A stretch of DNA of 64,000 bases. It comes from Lunularia cruciata. Taxonomy: Eukaryota; Streptophyta; Marchantiopsida; Lunulariales; Lunulariaceae. The stretch is from assembly GCA_948567375.1 (NCBI GenBank), contig OX419755.1, forward strand, positions 65,538,944 through 65,602,943. The letters run 5' to 3'. The first letter of the stretch is position 1. Each line of letters opens with the position of its first letter. The translations under genes were made by a program, and so were the position numbers. Under the pieces are notes generated by a model. That model had not been told where the DNA came from, did not search any database, and saw only the letters and a program-made list of their open reading frames with translations. Below are positions 34,417 through 52,160 of the stretch, one piece after another.

Positions 34417-37217
34417 TTTTGAGAGGGATATTATCAATTGAGTCAAGGGGGGGTAGAATTCATACCCAAGAGCACAAAGTAGGCAATTGAGAGAGATTCT
34501 TGAAACATGTTCATGATCTTTTGGTGGAATTGGAGAGTAGACAGAGTTCTTATAGCTCCAAGCACAAGAAATTCTGGTTTTGGATCAATCTCAAATCAGA
34601 TTTGATGGATCAATCTCAAATCAGATGTGATTGATTGAAGTTGAAGCTTTTGAGATGTAAGGTGTTGGAGAAGAGTTGATGATAAGGTTTGGAGTTTTGG
34701 TCACTCCTCAAGTTGTGGTTTGAGTTACCTTATGAAAATTTCCAATCTTGTTTTTGGTTAGGGTTTGCATCTCTATGCAAAGGTTTTATGTGAATTCTTG
34801 AAATAGAGAATTTAGGGTCTTGGATCAAGTCTACTTGGGTTTGTAGAGCTCACAAGTTAGCCCAACTCAGGAATTGATCCACATCTAGGGACTAGAGTTG
34901 GATTAGGCTACAAAAATTTGCAAGAGTTAAGACAAAAATACAAAATAGCTAATGTGAAAAATTTGGTTGGCTCTAGATCTATGAAGAGTGAGATCTGATG
35001 CAAAACATTATGTTGCAAATATTGTCATAAGCTCGGTAGAGCACTTTTATCTTCCATCTTGATTGGATGTCATCTCCTATCTTGTGACTATGATTGAGGG
35101 TTTTAGTGTGCCAAAGTGTTTTTAAGGATCAAGTGTAATTTTGAATCAGAAATCTGGGAGGAAGTTTCCAAGAACTAGGAGCAAACCCTAAAAAAGGGTT
35201 TTGAAATTAGGGTGAAAGTTGCAAAAAACCTGGCCAAATTTGAGAGGTTGTCAAGGGAGCTGTAGTGATCTGATTGAGGCCTTTTTTATATCATTGGAAA
35301 GCTTATCTTACAAGTTTTCCATTGACATCTAGAACACTTGAATCCAAGCTACAAAAAATAATAATTTATGTTCATATGATCTTTGCAAAGTTTTCCCCAT
35401 CAAGAAGACATAGGAATACTCCACTTGTAGTAGGAATTTGTTGAAATCTGAAGTTCAGATTGGAGGAGACTTGGAATACAGGTTGAAATAAGCTTCATGA
35501 TAGAGCAAGAAGGTTCTAAAGCTTTTTTCCAACAAAAAGCACAGAGAGTTGTTGTTGTATTCTTGTGATTGGATCCTCTTTGTGCTTGCATGCTTGTTTG
35601 TATGCCCAGTTGGTTTGGATTGGTGTGCAAGCATTGCACTTAGTTTGTTTCCTTCTAGGAGTGTTGTGTATTTCTCCTTGGTAATACTGGAAGTGATGAC
35701 AAGCAGACCAAGAGTGCATGTTGTGATGATAGGTTAGGTTGCTCATCACTACCCTTCCCGATAGCAAGAATATTAGTTATGAGAAAGGAGGGTTCCAACA
35801 GTTGGGTAACATGCTTGTTCAGTCAAGTAGTTACGGATTTACCTCTAGCCTCTGATCTGTAGTCTCCAAAGCTAGTCACCATATGTGTTCCTAGAGAGAG
35901 AAAGGAAAAGTATGACAACAAGGTTTGTGCTCAACCGTCTCTCTATTTTATTTGGAAATAGATCATCTATTTCTTCACTAAAACATTCAGACCACGCAAC
36001 AATAGATGGTTAAGATAGGTAAGTTCATGCATTACTCCTTATTTTATCATTGAATGGATTCATTTCTCATTTAATATATTTTTTGTTTCAAAGAAGACTT
36101 TTGCTCCTCTCTTATTTGCATGCCTCCATTTTTTTATTCTTGTAATTCCTTTCATAACATTCACACCCTTTCTGTTTGTTATATCTTCATTTCACTCCCT
36201 TCATTTTGTCTCCCTTCATATCCTTGAGCCTTGTTCAATGTCCACCTAGTCAACGCTTGTTATATCTTCACTTCACTCCCTTCATTTTGTCTCCCTTCAT
36301 ATATACCCCCTCCCTTCACACCCTCAAGCTTTGTTTCATGTCCACTTGCTCAATCCCTTGAGCCTTGCTCTAGGTCCAATGATACTTGCCACCTCTATTT
36401 GTTCTTGTTCATGGGCTTTGGATCTATTTGCCTCAAAATGTGAATGACTTTGTTAGAGTCTCAATCTTTGTTCAGTCCTCCTTATTCTATTTATTGTTTG
36501 ACAAGTCCCTGGGTCCAAATTAGACTCCTCAGGTCTACCATTTATTGCTTCATCGTGCTTGTTTCATCCTCATTTCTTGGACCTTACTGACTCACCTCTG
36601 TAAAAGACTGAGACCAAGGAGAGAAATAGGAGAATGGAAACTCAATTGGGACACTTGAATGAGGGAAAAATCCAAATGCCTAGCATGAGCTTTGGCTTTG
36701 GTATTTATAGGTAGCATACAAGGCCTTTGAGAAGCTTCTCAAGAAGCTTCCTCCAGCCGCTTTCTTAGAGTGCAAGCCAAGTTAACTAAGAAGCTTCTCA
36801 AGAAGCTTCCTTCTAGAAGCCGCCTACTTGGTGTGCAAGCTAAGCTAGTTAGAAGCTTCTAGAAGCTTCCTTCTAGAAGCTACTTACTTGAGGTGCAAGC
36901 TAAGCTAGCCAGGAAACTTCCCAAGAAGCTTCCTAGGTACTTCTGGAATATTCTAGGCTAATTTGTCTTATGTGCTACTTCGTAAGCCCGACTAACTTTG
37001 TCGCTAAACTCCATATTGTTACAACCTTCGTCCACATCACACTTATTGTTTATAGTTGCGGTTCTGCCCAAAGTTTGCCATTAAAAATATGTTTTTTATA
37101 GGTCCGCTTCATTCTTTTTATTGATGTCCTTGTCCTAAGGTCCACATCTACCTCCTCTTGTCGGCCACTTTCTGTTCATAGCATTCATTTCATCCTTGTT
37201 TCTTGTACCATGTTGAC
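34417..37217. other. Spacer between two Ty3 elements
   Basis: No domain-bearing ORF. An imperfect tandem duplication of about 70 bp lies at 36175-36310 (CTTCATTTTGTCTCCCTTCATAT twice). 36720-36960 has several diverged copies of an AAGCTTCTxGAAGCTTCC module, a short local repeat around HindIII-like palindromes. The rest is unassigned AT-rich DNA, possibly old transposon. Confidence 0.45.
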
Positions 37218-37966
37218 TGTAATACCAAGAGTTAGCCATATGATCTAAATGTGAAATTTGGTTTGGTAACATCTAGAATGATGGTATATATGATGGTCAA
37301 AATAAATCAAATAGAAATATCACCCAAAGAGTACTTCTACTAATAGAGCAAAAACCAAAATAGATTTGAAAACCTTAGAACCAATAGCAAGACACATGAT
37401 TTAAAGGTGAGAATTGGTTTAGTAACATTTGGAAGGATGTTACACATGATGGAGTAAATATTATTAAATCACCAAAAGAGGACTTCTACTAATAGAGTAG
37501 GAATTGAAATATGCCTGAAATCTTTGAAAGCAATTTCGGAGGCCTAAATGGCTGAATTAGGCCTCAAAAATGTGTGCCCCCCCCCCCCAACAAAGGAAAA
37601 GTGAGCCTTCCCTTCCCCCTTGGTTTGTCTCTTCAAGAGCTTTCCAATGGCAGCTCACCCACGTGATTATGAGATTCTTATAAGAAGATTCTCTAAAAGA
37701 TTCTTTCCAATCAAAGCTTGTTTGACCAACCAGATAGGACCAAGACCGACATGTTACCCATCCAAGTAAGTAATCCAAGGATAGAACTTGCTGACATATC
37801 ACCTATCTATGTGCCTAATCTTGTGGTGGAGCTTCCTTGGAGGAGATCCTCTTTGTCTATATAATAAAGAGAAGGTGCTCCTTTGGGGCATCAGAGGTTT
37901 GAGTGTGAAATCATGTGTTTCTCATGGTGTGTTTCTTCTTAGGTCTCCTATCCTCGGCGTATTACA
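37218..37966 (+). repeat. 5' LTR of chromodomain Ty3/gypsy element
   Basis: Begins TGTAATACCAAGAG and ends TATTACA, with a direct copy at 42996-43750. It contains CTATATAATAAAGAG, a plausible TATA region. It is immediately followed by a primer-binding site. The two LTRs differ at many positions, so the insertion is old. Confidence 0.9.
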
Positions 37967-37967
37967 A

Positions 37968-37985
37968 TGGTATCAAAGCAGGTGT
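37968..37985 (+). promoter_or_regulatory. Primer-binding site (initiator Met tRNA type)
   Basis: TGGTATCAAAGCAGG lies one base after the LTR end. It matches the usual plant methionine tRNA primer site TGGTATCAGAGC except for one base. Confidence 0.85.
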
Positions 37986-38099
37986 TGTCATCCAAGAGAG
38001 CGGATCACCCTTCTTGGAAGAACATGGGCCACTAAGACTAAGTAATTTTGAGGAGAGACATCTTGGTGTAAGTGGTAGATTAGGAGTGCTAGAGGGAGG

Positions 38100-41000
38100 A
38101 TGAAATGGAGGCTCTGGGAGGACAATATCCAACACCTTGGTTTCTGTTCTTGAATCCATTCCATATCAAGATTATGTACATTCAGCGTGAGCAAGTGAGA
38201 GTGTATCTGGTTTTTCACTTTGGAGTAGAGTTCATGGATATAGTGACAAATTTTCCAAACCCAATGATTCTGCCTATAGTGATTTATGATAGAGAGTGGG
38301 ATTTGACAATCTACATTTTGTTGTGATGGATTTGAATGTCCCAAATCCTTTCTTTTTTAACACTCAAGCAGAAATCTGTTATGTAGTGAGACCGAAAGTG
38401 ATATCTAGAAATTTTGTGGTCAAGAATTATGGTGTAGAATATTATCAACAAGTGGTAGCTTTTGAGGTCCCAATGATAATTCCAATAGTTTGTGTGCACT
38501 CCAGAGTGACCATATTAACTCCCTATTGAAGTAGACAATAACAGTTGAGTGTTACAGGAACCATGGATCTGTACTTGCAGGAGTTGGTGCAAAGAATGCA
38601 AGGGATATTGAATAAATTTTGAGGGATTAAAGTGACCATGAGGTGTTACAAAGTCAAGTGCAGACCCTCAGGAATGATCAAGCAATGCAAGAAGAAGAGC
38701 CGTCTCAAAACCTAATACCTACAATTGAAGTACTTGGAGAGGCACCCATGCCTACAAACCCTATCAATGGTGAAGCCACATAACTACTCCAAATGAAGAA
38801 GACTTGTAACATTGAGCCTTACAAGGGGCAGTGTATGATGGGAGTAGTGGAGAACTGGATCTCAAGAATGAATTGATATTTCCGGATGTTCTCAATAGAG
38901 ATCATTGAGCATGTTGCAAGCATGTTTGCATGTGGTTACTTGACCAATAAAGCCCTCACATGGTATGATGCTTGGGAAAAATCCATGTTGGCAAAGAGAA
39001 GGGAGGTCACATGGACATCAATGCAACAAGGATTGCTGAAGAATTTCTAGTCGATGGATTTTGTGCAGATGGCCCGGATCCGACTATGGGGATTGAAACA
39101 AAAGAACAATGTACAAGAGCATGTGGAGGCATTTTTGGATCTACAAGTTGCAATAATTAACATGAGTCCAGTAGAGGCTCTTGAAAATTTCAAATAAGGG
39201 TTGAAGAAGTGGATTCATCAAGAAGTCATGGTACAAAATCCTTGCATGGTATTTGAAGCCATTGCTTGTACATAGAGAATAACAGAGGCATTGGATGGAA
39301 GTGAAGAAGTAGCTCCACCTCAAAATTATCAGGCGGAAATGCCACACATGGGTGGACCAGTATCGATGGAATTGGGCAACCTTCAATTTCAAGACCGAGG
39401 AGCACGACCACTTTAAGGAGAGCGGGGCCAGGTAGAAGAACAGAGAGATGGAGTCCCACGAGGAGAAGGAACTTGAGGAGAACAATGTTGTTGTTACAAT
39501 TGTGGTTGTATTGGGCATATATCTACCAATTATCATGCTTGTCTTCCTAAAGGCCCTCGGCCATCATACAGGCAATCTTTGAACAACATAGAGAGACACA
39601 TTGAAGAGGAGGAGGTGGAAATCACTCCAAAAAACAAAGATTGCCAGTAAATGTACCTTACGGCCTTATTGGCTCAATAAGGAAGCAAAAAAGTAATTGA
39701 AGGAAGAAGATGAGCGCGCAAAGGTACCGAAAGGCAACCTCACAAGTGATTGTAGTGAATGGAGTGAATGCAATCAAGTAAGAGTATTAATAGATCCAAG
39801 AGCAATAGAGAATTTCTTGGCTTGCTCTATTACAATAAGATTGTGAATGGATCTAGAGAGAGATAAGGGTGAAGAAGTAGAGTTACCTAACAAGCAAACA
39901 GAGAGGATTGAATCATTACCTAGACGGGTAACACTCTCTATAGGAGAATATTAGGAAGCAATTGAGTGGTGAGTGATACATTTAGCTGTTTATGATGCAA
40001 TCTTAGGCATGCCATGGATGGAGCATTACAACCCTATGATAGATTGGAGGAAGAAAGTAGTGAGAACCCACCAATGGTTGATCATTGGGGTTAAAGAAAA
40101 ATCACACAGGCAAGAATTGTCTCTCTATGTCATAGGGACAACAACTATCTGTAAGACCGATAGATGTTTCATGGGTCTAATAAGAGAAGTCTAGAGTGCA
40201 CAATTCAATTGACAAATTCCTAAGAAATTGAAGGATGTGGTAAATGAGTTTCAAGATATCTTTCTTGATGATCTACCCTTAGGATTACCACCAAAAAGGA
40301 GAGTAGATCATAAAATTGAGACACTCACGGGGAAGACACCCCCTTGTAAGGTCGCCTATCATCGCCTATCATCTCATGAGTTGGAGGAGTTTAAGAATCA
40401 AATTGAGGATCTCTTATAGAAAGGGTTCATCCAACCCAACGTATCTTGGGACTCCTATCTTGTTTGTGAAGAAGAAGGACGGTACAATACGCATGTGCAT
40501 TGACTATCGGGATCTCAATCAGCAAACAATGAAGATAATATACCCCTTACCTTGCATGGATGACCTATTTGATCAACTCAATGGAGCAAGACACTTCACC
40601 AAACTAGATTTGTGGAGTGGTTACAGTCAAATCCAAATTGCAGAGGAGGATGTGTACAAAATTGCCTTTTGAACCAGGTATGGCCACTTCGAGTATCTTG
40701 TGATGCCTTTTGGTCTCACCAATGCACTTGCCACTTTCATGAGTCTAATGAATAACATATTTCATCCATATTTAGATAATTCTGTTATTGTCTTCCTAGA
40801 CAACATCTTAATATACAATAGCATGGTGATGGAACACAAACAACATCTACGAGAAGTCCTCCAGATTCTAAGATAGAATCAATTGTAGACCAAAATCTCG
40901 AAGAGCAAGTTTTGCAAGTCTGAAGTAGACTACTTGGGGCATAGAGTAAGTGCAGAGGGTATTCAAGTATTGAAAAATAAAATAGAGGTCATTCAAAAAT

Positions 41001-42980
41001 GGAATGCCCCAGAAGATCAAACTCAATTCAAGAGCTTCTTGGGGTTGATAGGATTCTATCATCAACTTGTCAAGGACTTCTCTAAGGTTGCATAGCCTTT
41101 AATGACACTACTTGGCAAGGGGAAGAAGTGGACATGGGGAACCGCACAAGAGTTGGCCTTTCAAGAATTGAAAGCCGCCTTGCTATATGCACCAATCTTG
41201 AAGTGGTATGACCCAAAACATCCAATCAAGTTGGCTATAGATACATCAGGCGTAACAATAGGAGCAGTCTTACAACAAGAGTGGCATGATGGATGGCATC
41301 CTATTGTATGTTTCTCTTGAAATTTATTATTGGCAGACCGTAACTACCATACCACAGAACAAGAAGAGTTGACCATTGTCCTTGCAACCAAGCATTGGAA
41401 GCACTATTTGGGCGAGAAGGCATTTTTAGTAAAGATAGACCACAAAACTCTTAGCAACAATGCTTCAACATGACAATCACCTACATGGAAGGTAAGAAGC
41501 AACTTGCAGATGCATTCACCCGCATGCCAATGGCAAACAACTTGGTGGCAGAGGTTAAGATTAACCTTGAATTTTGGCCAGAGATTCTGGCTGCTACAAA
41601 ACCTGATCCATAGATTGTAGGAGCACAATCATTGAAAGGTGTCACCAGCACCCAAGGACTCACCTTATGTGATGGCAGATTATGGATCCCAAATGTCCCA
41701 AAATTACACACCACCATTCTAGCAAAATGTCATGATTTGGTCATTGCAAGTCATGTCGGAGTGAACAAGACCTTGGATGCAATCCAACGCCATACTTTTG
41801 GCCCAAGATGAGAAACAACATGATGGACTACGTGCACAGCTGCCTACTCTTTCAATAGAACAAAGAGTCTAATCAAGCTCCATCAGTGCTCCTTCAACCT
41901 CTTCCCACTCCTACCCAACGTTGGGAATAGGTGAGTATGGATCTTGTTTGTGAATTACCCAAGACAACCTCTGGGTTTGACTCCATCATGGTCTTTGTGG
42001 ACCAACTCAGCAAAATGATTCATGTATGCCCTACCACCAAGGATGTGACAACTCCACAACTAGCTCAATTATACTTAGATGCAATCTTCTCTCACCATGG
42101 CTTGTCTTGAGTACTCATCACCGATAGAGACATTCAATTCACTAGTTTGTTTTGGCAAACACTCTTTGGTTTCTTCAAAACCAAGTTAGCCATGTCCATA
42201 GCTTACCACCTACAAACAAATGGACAAACAGAGTGGGCTAATCACACTATTAAAGACATGCTATCCGGCTTCACCTAAGAGGAGCAAGAGAGGTGGGACA
42301 CCCGTTGGTGGAATTCACTTACAATAATTTGGTGAATGCATCCACTCATGTCACTCCATTCTTCCTCATGTATGGTGAGCATCCCTCCACACCTTCTAGC
42401 TTGATGAGGATCCATCCGGTGGCTACCAAGGTCGACGTAGTCAACACATTTGTTTCTAGAATCCAACAAGGTATGAAGAGTGCCAAGCACATATTCCAGA
42501 TTGTGCAAAATAGACAAAAGCACATGGAGTTTAATGTTAAGGAATAGGTGTGGCTATTTACAACCAACCTCACATTAGTTGGACCTCGTAAGCTTAGACC
42601 TTGTTTTATTGGGCCTTTTTCTATTCTTTGTCGAGTCCGCATTGTGGTCTATCACCTTGAGCTACTGCCACACATGAAGATCCATCTAGTATTCCATGTT
42701 TCCTTGCTATGCAGATATGCTCCCCAATTGGGCCAATGTCATTCCACACAAGATATTTGACCTTGTCCGACACTCATTGATGGGACGGAAAAATATGAAG
42801 TGGAGCATATTCTCCAAAAATGCATGTGTGGTACTTGCCATCCACGGGTGAACTATCTAGTATAGTGGAAAGGTTACCCCCTCTATGAAGCAACCTAGGA
42901 GCCCGCTGCCAATTTGACCCATGCACCGGTGTTGGTGCAAGCGTTTGAGCAACAGTTGCACAACAAGGACGTTGCATCTT
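38100..42980 (+). pseudogene. Decayed Ty3/gypsy chromovirus polyprotein
   Basis: Domains in order with many stops and frame changes: gag (38296-39470); zinc knuckle CCYNCGCIGHISTNYHAC (about 39486-39540); protease with damaged active site (VLIDPRA where DSGA is expected, near 39783); RT (40420-41070) with [33 protein letters not shown] and a catalytic site read as FLDN; RNase H (41200-41480); integrase (41700-42320); and a C-terminal chromodomain (about 42785-42910) with YEVEHIL and WKGYPLYEAT. The chromodomain marks it as a chromovirus, which normally targets silent chromatin. A purine tract, AAAAGGAGGGAGG (42981-42993), precedes the 3' LTR. Nothing here can make a functional product. Confidence 0.9.
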
Positions 42981-42995
42981 AAAAGGAGGGAGGTT

Positions 42996-43750
42996 TGTAA
43001 TACCAAGAGCTAGCCATATGATCTAGATGTGAAATTAGGTTTGGTAATATCTAGAATAATCTTATACATGATGGTCAAAATAGATCAGATAGAAGTATCA
43101 CCAAAAGAGTACTTCTACTAATAGAGTAGAAACCAAAATAGACTTGAAAACCTTAGAACCAATAGCTAGACACATGATTTAAAGGTGAGAATTGGTTTGG
43201 TAACATTTGGAAGGATGTTACACATGATGGATTAAATAGATCAGAAAGAGGTATCACCATAAGGGGACTTCTACTTATAGAATAGGAACTAAAATATGCT
43301 TGAAATCTTTGAAGGTAATTTTGGAGACCTAAACGGATGAATTAGGCCTTGAAAATGTGCCCACCCTCTCCTCTCCAAATGGAGGAAAAGTTGTCCTTCC
43401 CTCCCTCTTCATTTGTCTCATCAAGAGCTTTCCAACTGTACCTCACCCATGTGATTTTGAGATTCCTATAGGAAGATTCCCTAAAAGATTCTCTCCAATC
43501 AAAGCTTGTTTGACCAACTAGATAGGACAAGGACCGACACCCATCCAAGTAAGTAATCCAAGGATGGAGCTTGCTGATATGTCACCTATCTATGTGCCTA
43601 GTCCTATGGTGGAGCTTCCTTGGAGGAGATCTTCTTTGTCTATATAATAAAGAGAAGGTGCTCCTTTGGGGCATCGAAGGTTTGAGTGTGAAATCGTATG
43701 TTTTTTGATGGTGTGTTTCTTCTTCGATCTCCTATTCTTGGATTATTACA
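42996..43750 (+). repeat. 3' LTR of chromodomain Ty3/gypsy element
   Basis: Direct copy of 37218-37966, TGTAATACC to ATTACA. I found no clear target-site duplication: the left flank ends GTTGAC and the right flank starts ATGATT. Confidence 0.9.
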
Positions 43751-44947
43751 ATGATTCACCTCTGTCTATATCAGCGTTACTATTCATATTCATTATTTTG
43801 CCTACATAACATGCTGATTCACCTCCATCCATGTTAGACTTATGTTCTTGGTCACTATTCCGCCATGTTAGGCATTTCTCTGTGACTCACCTTGTGGCAC
43901 ATCAACATGACTCCTATTCCCCGTCATGGGATTTATAGATTACCCATCTCTCTTCACCTACACCTTAATTTTTCCATGTGGCACACATGGGGACTTCTCT
44001 ATGTGGACATGCCTTTTTCAGATCAATCTCTACATTGAATCTTACCCATACTTTCCCATTCCCTTTGGGAAGAATGGATTGGTTCACAATTAGGACATGT
44101 TTACTCACCAGTCATTTTTCTACAAACCTTGACCCCATTCTATAGCAATTAAGGGATTTTGGCATACTAGGAATGTTTTGTTTCTTCACCTCTTATAAGA
44201 CTTTGGAGTTATATACGTCTTTTACTCCCCACATAATGGCAAATGCTATGTGACCAAATGGTGGGTTCTACTTTTTGACGCTTCCCACAACAATGTTGCT
44301 TGGGAAAATCTCTCTTGGATCTTTGTTCTTTTTCTTTTGAATTTACTCATTTGATGGAAGTGCTGGCCAAATTTGAGTTCCATAGCTTCTGTCTATTCCA
44401 TATGGTCAAGGTACCTCCAAGTATTTGTTTTAGAGATTTTGCCAACATGGAGGAGCTCTTTTGAATCTGTCTCCTCAATTGTTGGACTCCTCAAGGGTAC
44501 AACATTCATAGAAGAGCTTCTCACATCCACTTCCAGAGTAATCTAAGAGTAAATATCCTTTTCCCCTCTTCTATCACACCTTCCGTTTCTTCTTCCTGGG
44601 ATCATTCTTCCCTTTCTACACCCCATATGGCCACCTCTCCCATTTCTCATAAATATGCATATAGAGACTACTTATGCAAAATTTCTCATATTTTCATGAT
44701 GTTTGACTGTGATACCCTCTCTGATTTCTTTCTTGCTTATTTGGATCATTCATGTCCTTAAAACCACTCCTTCCGTGGTTTACTCAAGATTGAGTTTGAT
44801 ATCACTACACTCCTCCAACACCTTTTTCTTTTTCTTTCTCCATACCTCTCAAACCAAAGATCTTCTCCAAACATTTGTCCCATCCATATCATCTTCTCTT
44901 TTACCTCTAAAGAGATAGCCAGAGCTTGTTTACAATCTTTGTTGTGG
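43751..44947. other. Spacer, no gene
   Basis: T/C-rich AT-rich DNA with short low-complexity frames only. It resembles the flank left of 37218 in style (repeated GATTCACCTC phrases), so both may be parts of one older repeat that the Ty3 element entered. Confidence 0.4.
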
Positions 44948-45129
44948 GACTATAATATTTTGAGGATAGCAAAGAAACACAAAAGAGAAAACAAAGGTTT
45001 CACACTCAAACTTTGGTGCCCCAAGGAAGCACCTTCTCTTTGTTATATAGCCAAAGAGGATCTCTTCCAAGGATGCTCCACCATAGGATTAAGTACATGG
45101 ATAGGCAACTTATCAGCAAGTAGTTTTGT

Positions 45130-46819
45130 TAAAGGTTGTGCCACCTTGGAGAAGTTCTTGACAAACCAATGATAGAACCCCATCAACCCTAAGAAGCTCT
45201 TGAGTTGAGTTTAATCTTATGGAGCGCTCTATTTTTGAATGACCTTTATTTTATTTATTAATATTTGGATACCCTTTGCACTTACTCTATGCCCCAAGTA
45301 GTCTATTTTAGACTTGCAAAACTCACACTTTGAGATTTTGGCGTACAAGTGATTCTATCTAGAATTTGGAGGACTTCTCATAGATGTTGTTTGTGTTCTA
45401 TCATCATTCTACTATATACTAAGATGGCATCTAAGGAGATAATAATAAAATTTTCCAAATATGGCCAAAATATATCATTCATCAGACTCATGAAAGTGGC
45501 ATGTGCATTGGTGAGGCCGAATCGCATCATAAGGTACTCAAAGTGGCCGTACTTGGTTCAAAATGTAGTTTTGTATACATCTTCTTCTACAATCTAGATC
45601 TAGTTTGATTGTAACCACTCCGCAAGTCCAATTTGGTGAAGTGTCTTGCTCCATTGAGTTGATCAAACAGGTCATCCATGCGGGGTAAAGAGTATTTTTC
45701 CTTCATTGTTTGCTGATTGAGGCCTTCATAATCAATGCACATGCATATTGTACCTTCCTTCTTCTTCACAAACAAGATAGGAGCTCCGTATGGTGATACG
45801 CTGAGTTGGATAAACACTTTTGAAGCATATCCTCAATTTGAGCCTTACACTCCTCCAACTCTTGAGGTGATAAACAATATGGGACTTTACAAAGAGATGT
45901 CTTCCTCGGAAGTATCTCAATTTTATGATCCACTCTCCTTTTTGGTGGTAATCTTGAGCGTAGATCATCTAAGAAGACATCTTGAAACTCATTTACCACA
46001 TCCTTCAATTTCTCAAGAATTTTTCCATCAAGTTGTGCACTCTGGACTTCTCTTATTAGACCCATGAAATATCTATTTGTCTTACAAATAGTTGTTGTTC
46101 TTGTGACATAGAGAGGCAATTTCTGCCTATGTGCTTTTTCTCTAATCCCAATGATCATCCATTGGTAGGTGCTCACTACTTTCTTCCTCCAATCTACCAT
46201 AGGGCTGTATTGCTCCATCCAAGGCATGCCTAAGTTTGCATCATAACGAGCTAATTGTATCACTTGCCACTCATATGCTTCTTGATATTCTCCTATAGAG
46301 AGTGTTATCCTTGTAGATAACGACACAATCTTCTCTATTTGCCCATTAGGTAACTTTACTTCTTTGCTCTCATCTTTCTCTAGATCCATCTTCAATTTTA
46401 TTGCAACAAAACAAGATAAGAAATTCTATGTTGCTCCAAGATCTATCAATACTTTCACTTGAATGCCTTCTAGGACCCCATTCACAACAATCAATTGTAA
46501 GTTTGCCTTTCTAGATCTTTGTGCACTCATCTTCTTCCTCCCCTTGCTTGTCCACTTCCTTATTGAGCCAATAAGGCCGTGTGGTACCTTTACTTGTGAT
46601 CTTTGTTTTCCAAGGTGATTTTTGCATCCTCTTCTTCCATGCATTGCTCCATGTTGTTCAAAGATTGCATGTATGGAGGCCAAGGGCTAGGGAGACAAGC
46701 ATGACAATTGATGGAGATATGCCCAATACGGCCACAATTGTAGCAACAATGTTGTTCTCCTCAAGTTCCTTCTCCTTGTGGGACTCCATCTCTTTGTTCT
46801 TCCAACCGTTGTTGTTGAG

Positions 46820-46820
<1 letters not shown>
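45130..46820 (-). pseudogene. Ty3 gag-pol fragment: zinc knuckle, protease, partial RT
   Basis: The best-preserved part is 45766-46395 (209 codons), the protease to RT linker with RYDANLGMPWMEQYSPMVDW and KDVVNEFQDVFLDDL. Upstream near 46690-46750 is the zinc knuckle CCYNCGRIGHISINCHAC and a protease site VLIDLGAT. Downstream in another frame is RT (45587-45817) with [20 protein letters not shown] and [12 protein letters not shown]. It has frameshifts between these blocks and a large deletion after RT. Confidence 0.85.
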
Positions 46821-50547
<3,727 letters not shown>

Positions 50548-52010
50548 ACTATCCCCGCTTTCCTTGAAGCGGTTGTGCTCCTCTATCTCAAAACCAAAGG
50601 TTGCCCAATTTCCATAGGTGTTTGTCCACCCATTGTGCCATTTCCACCCAATTATATTGAGGCGGAACTACTCTTTCACCTCTTTCACCTCCTCCAAGTA
50701 CCCTTGCTATTTTTTGAGCACAAGCAATGGCTTCAAATACAATGCAAGGATCTTGTACCATGACTTCTTGGTGAATCTGGTTCTTCAACCCTCATTGTCT
50801 AGAGCCTCTATTGGACTCATGTTGGTTATTGCAACTTGTAGATCCAAAAATGCTTCCATGTACTCTTGCACGCTACTCTTTTGTTTCAATTCCCATAGTT
50901 GGATTTGGGCTATCCACACGGAATCTACAAATTGGAAATTCTTCAGATGTCCTTCTTGCTTACTATACACGTGACCTCCTTTCTTTCTGCCAACATTTAT
51001 TGTTCCCAAGCATCATACTATGTGAGGGGTTTATCGGTCAAGTACTCACATCCAAACATGCTTGTGGCATGCTAGGTAATTTTTGTCGGGAACAAATAGA
51101 AGTATTGATTCATTCTTGAGATCCAATTCTCCACTACTCTTGTAGCACACTGCCCCTTGTAAGGCTCAATAATGCATGTCTTCTTCATCCATCATAACAA
51201 TATGGCTTTGTCATTGGCCGGGTTTGATGTCATAGGCACAAGTGCCTCTCCAAGTACTTCAATTGCAAGTATTGGGATTTGAGACGATTTTCCTTCTTGC
51301 ATTGTTTGATCATTCTTGAAGGTTTGTACTTGATTTTGTAATGCCTCCATTGTCATCTTGATCTCCCAGAACTTGTTCAACATCCCTTGCATTCCATGCA
51401 TCAATCCTTGCAATTGCAGATCCATGGTTCTTGCAAATGCTCACTTGCTCCTTCCTTTGTCAATAGAGAGTTAATATGATCACTCAAGAGGATGCACAAA
51501 CTATTGCGACTACCATTGGGACTTTGGAAGATATCACTCTTTGATAATATTCCTCACTAAAATTATTGACTACAAAATCCCTAAACATCACTTTTGGTCT
51601 AACTAGGTGGCAAATTTCTACTTGAGTGTTGAAAGGGAGAGGATTTGAGACATTCAGATCCATCACAAAATATATTTGATTGCCAAATCCCACTCTCTAT
51701 TGTAAATCACTACAGGTAGAATCACTAGGTTTGTTCAGTTCATTAGTATGTCCATGAACTCTGCTCCAAAATGGTAAACAAGATAAACTCTCACTTGTTC
51801 TCGCTGGATGTACATGATCTTGATGTGCAATGGATTCAAGAATGGAAAATGAGGTGCAAGAAATTGTCCTTCAAGAGCCTCTATCCCATCTTCTCTCTAG
51901 AACACTCCTAACCTATCAATTGCTTTGCATTTTTTCTCCCCAAAATTACTTAGTCTTAGTAGCCTATGTTCTTCCAAGAAGAGTGATCCACTCTCTTGGA
52001 TTGAAACATT
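50548..52010 (-). pseudogene. Ty3 gag fragment (5' half)
   Basis: Collinear with gag of the plus-strand copy: DLNVSNPLPFNTQVEICHLV (about 51590-51670) matches DLNVPNPFFFNTQAEICYVV near 38330. Pieces at 51192-51425 and 50785-51009 align with 38565-39180. Stops and frameshifts throughout. It ends at the border of the purine-rich insert. Confidence 0.8.
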
Positions 52011-52025
52011 TGCTCTAATACCATT

Positions 52026-52160
52026 GTAATATTTCAAGGATAGTAGAGAAACACAGAAGAGAAAACACAAGTTTCACACTCAAACTTTCATGCCCCAGGG
52101 GAGCACCTTCTCTTTATTATATAGCCAAAGAGGATCTTCTCCAAGGATGCTCCACCATGC
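52026..52160 (-). repeat. Partial LTR (U5 end) of the minus-strand Ty3 copy
   Basis: Matches the final part of the 37218-37966 LTR in reverse orientation, ending TATTACA just before the primer site at about 52012-52025. The outer part of the LTR is missing; the sequence changes abruptly into the Penelope-like region. Confidence 0.8.
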
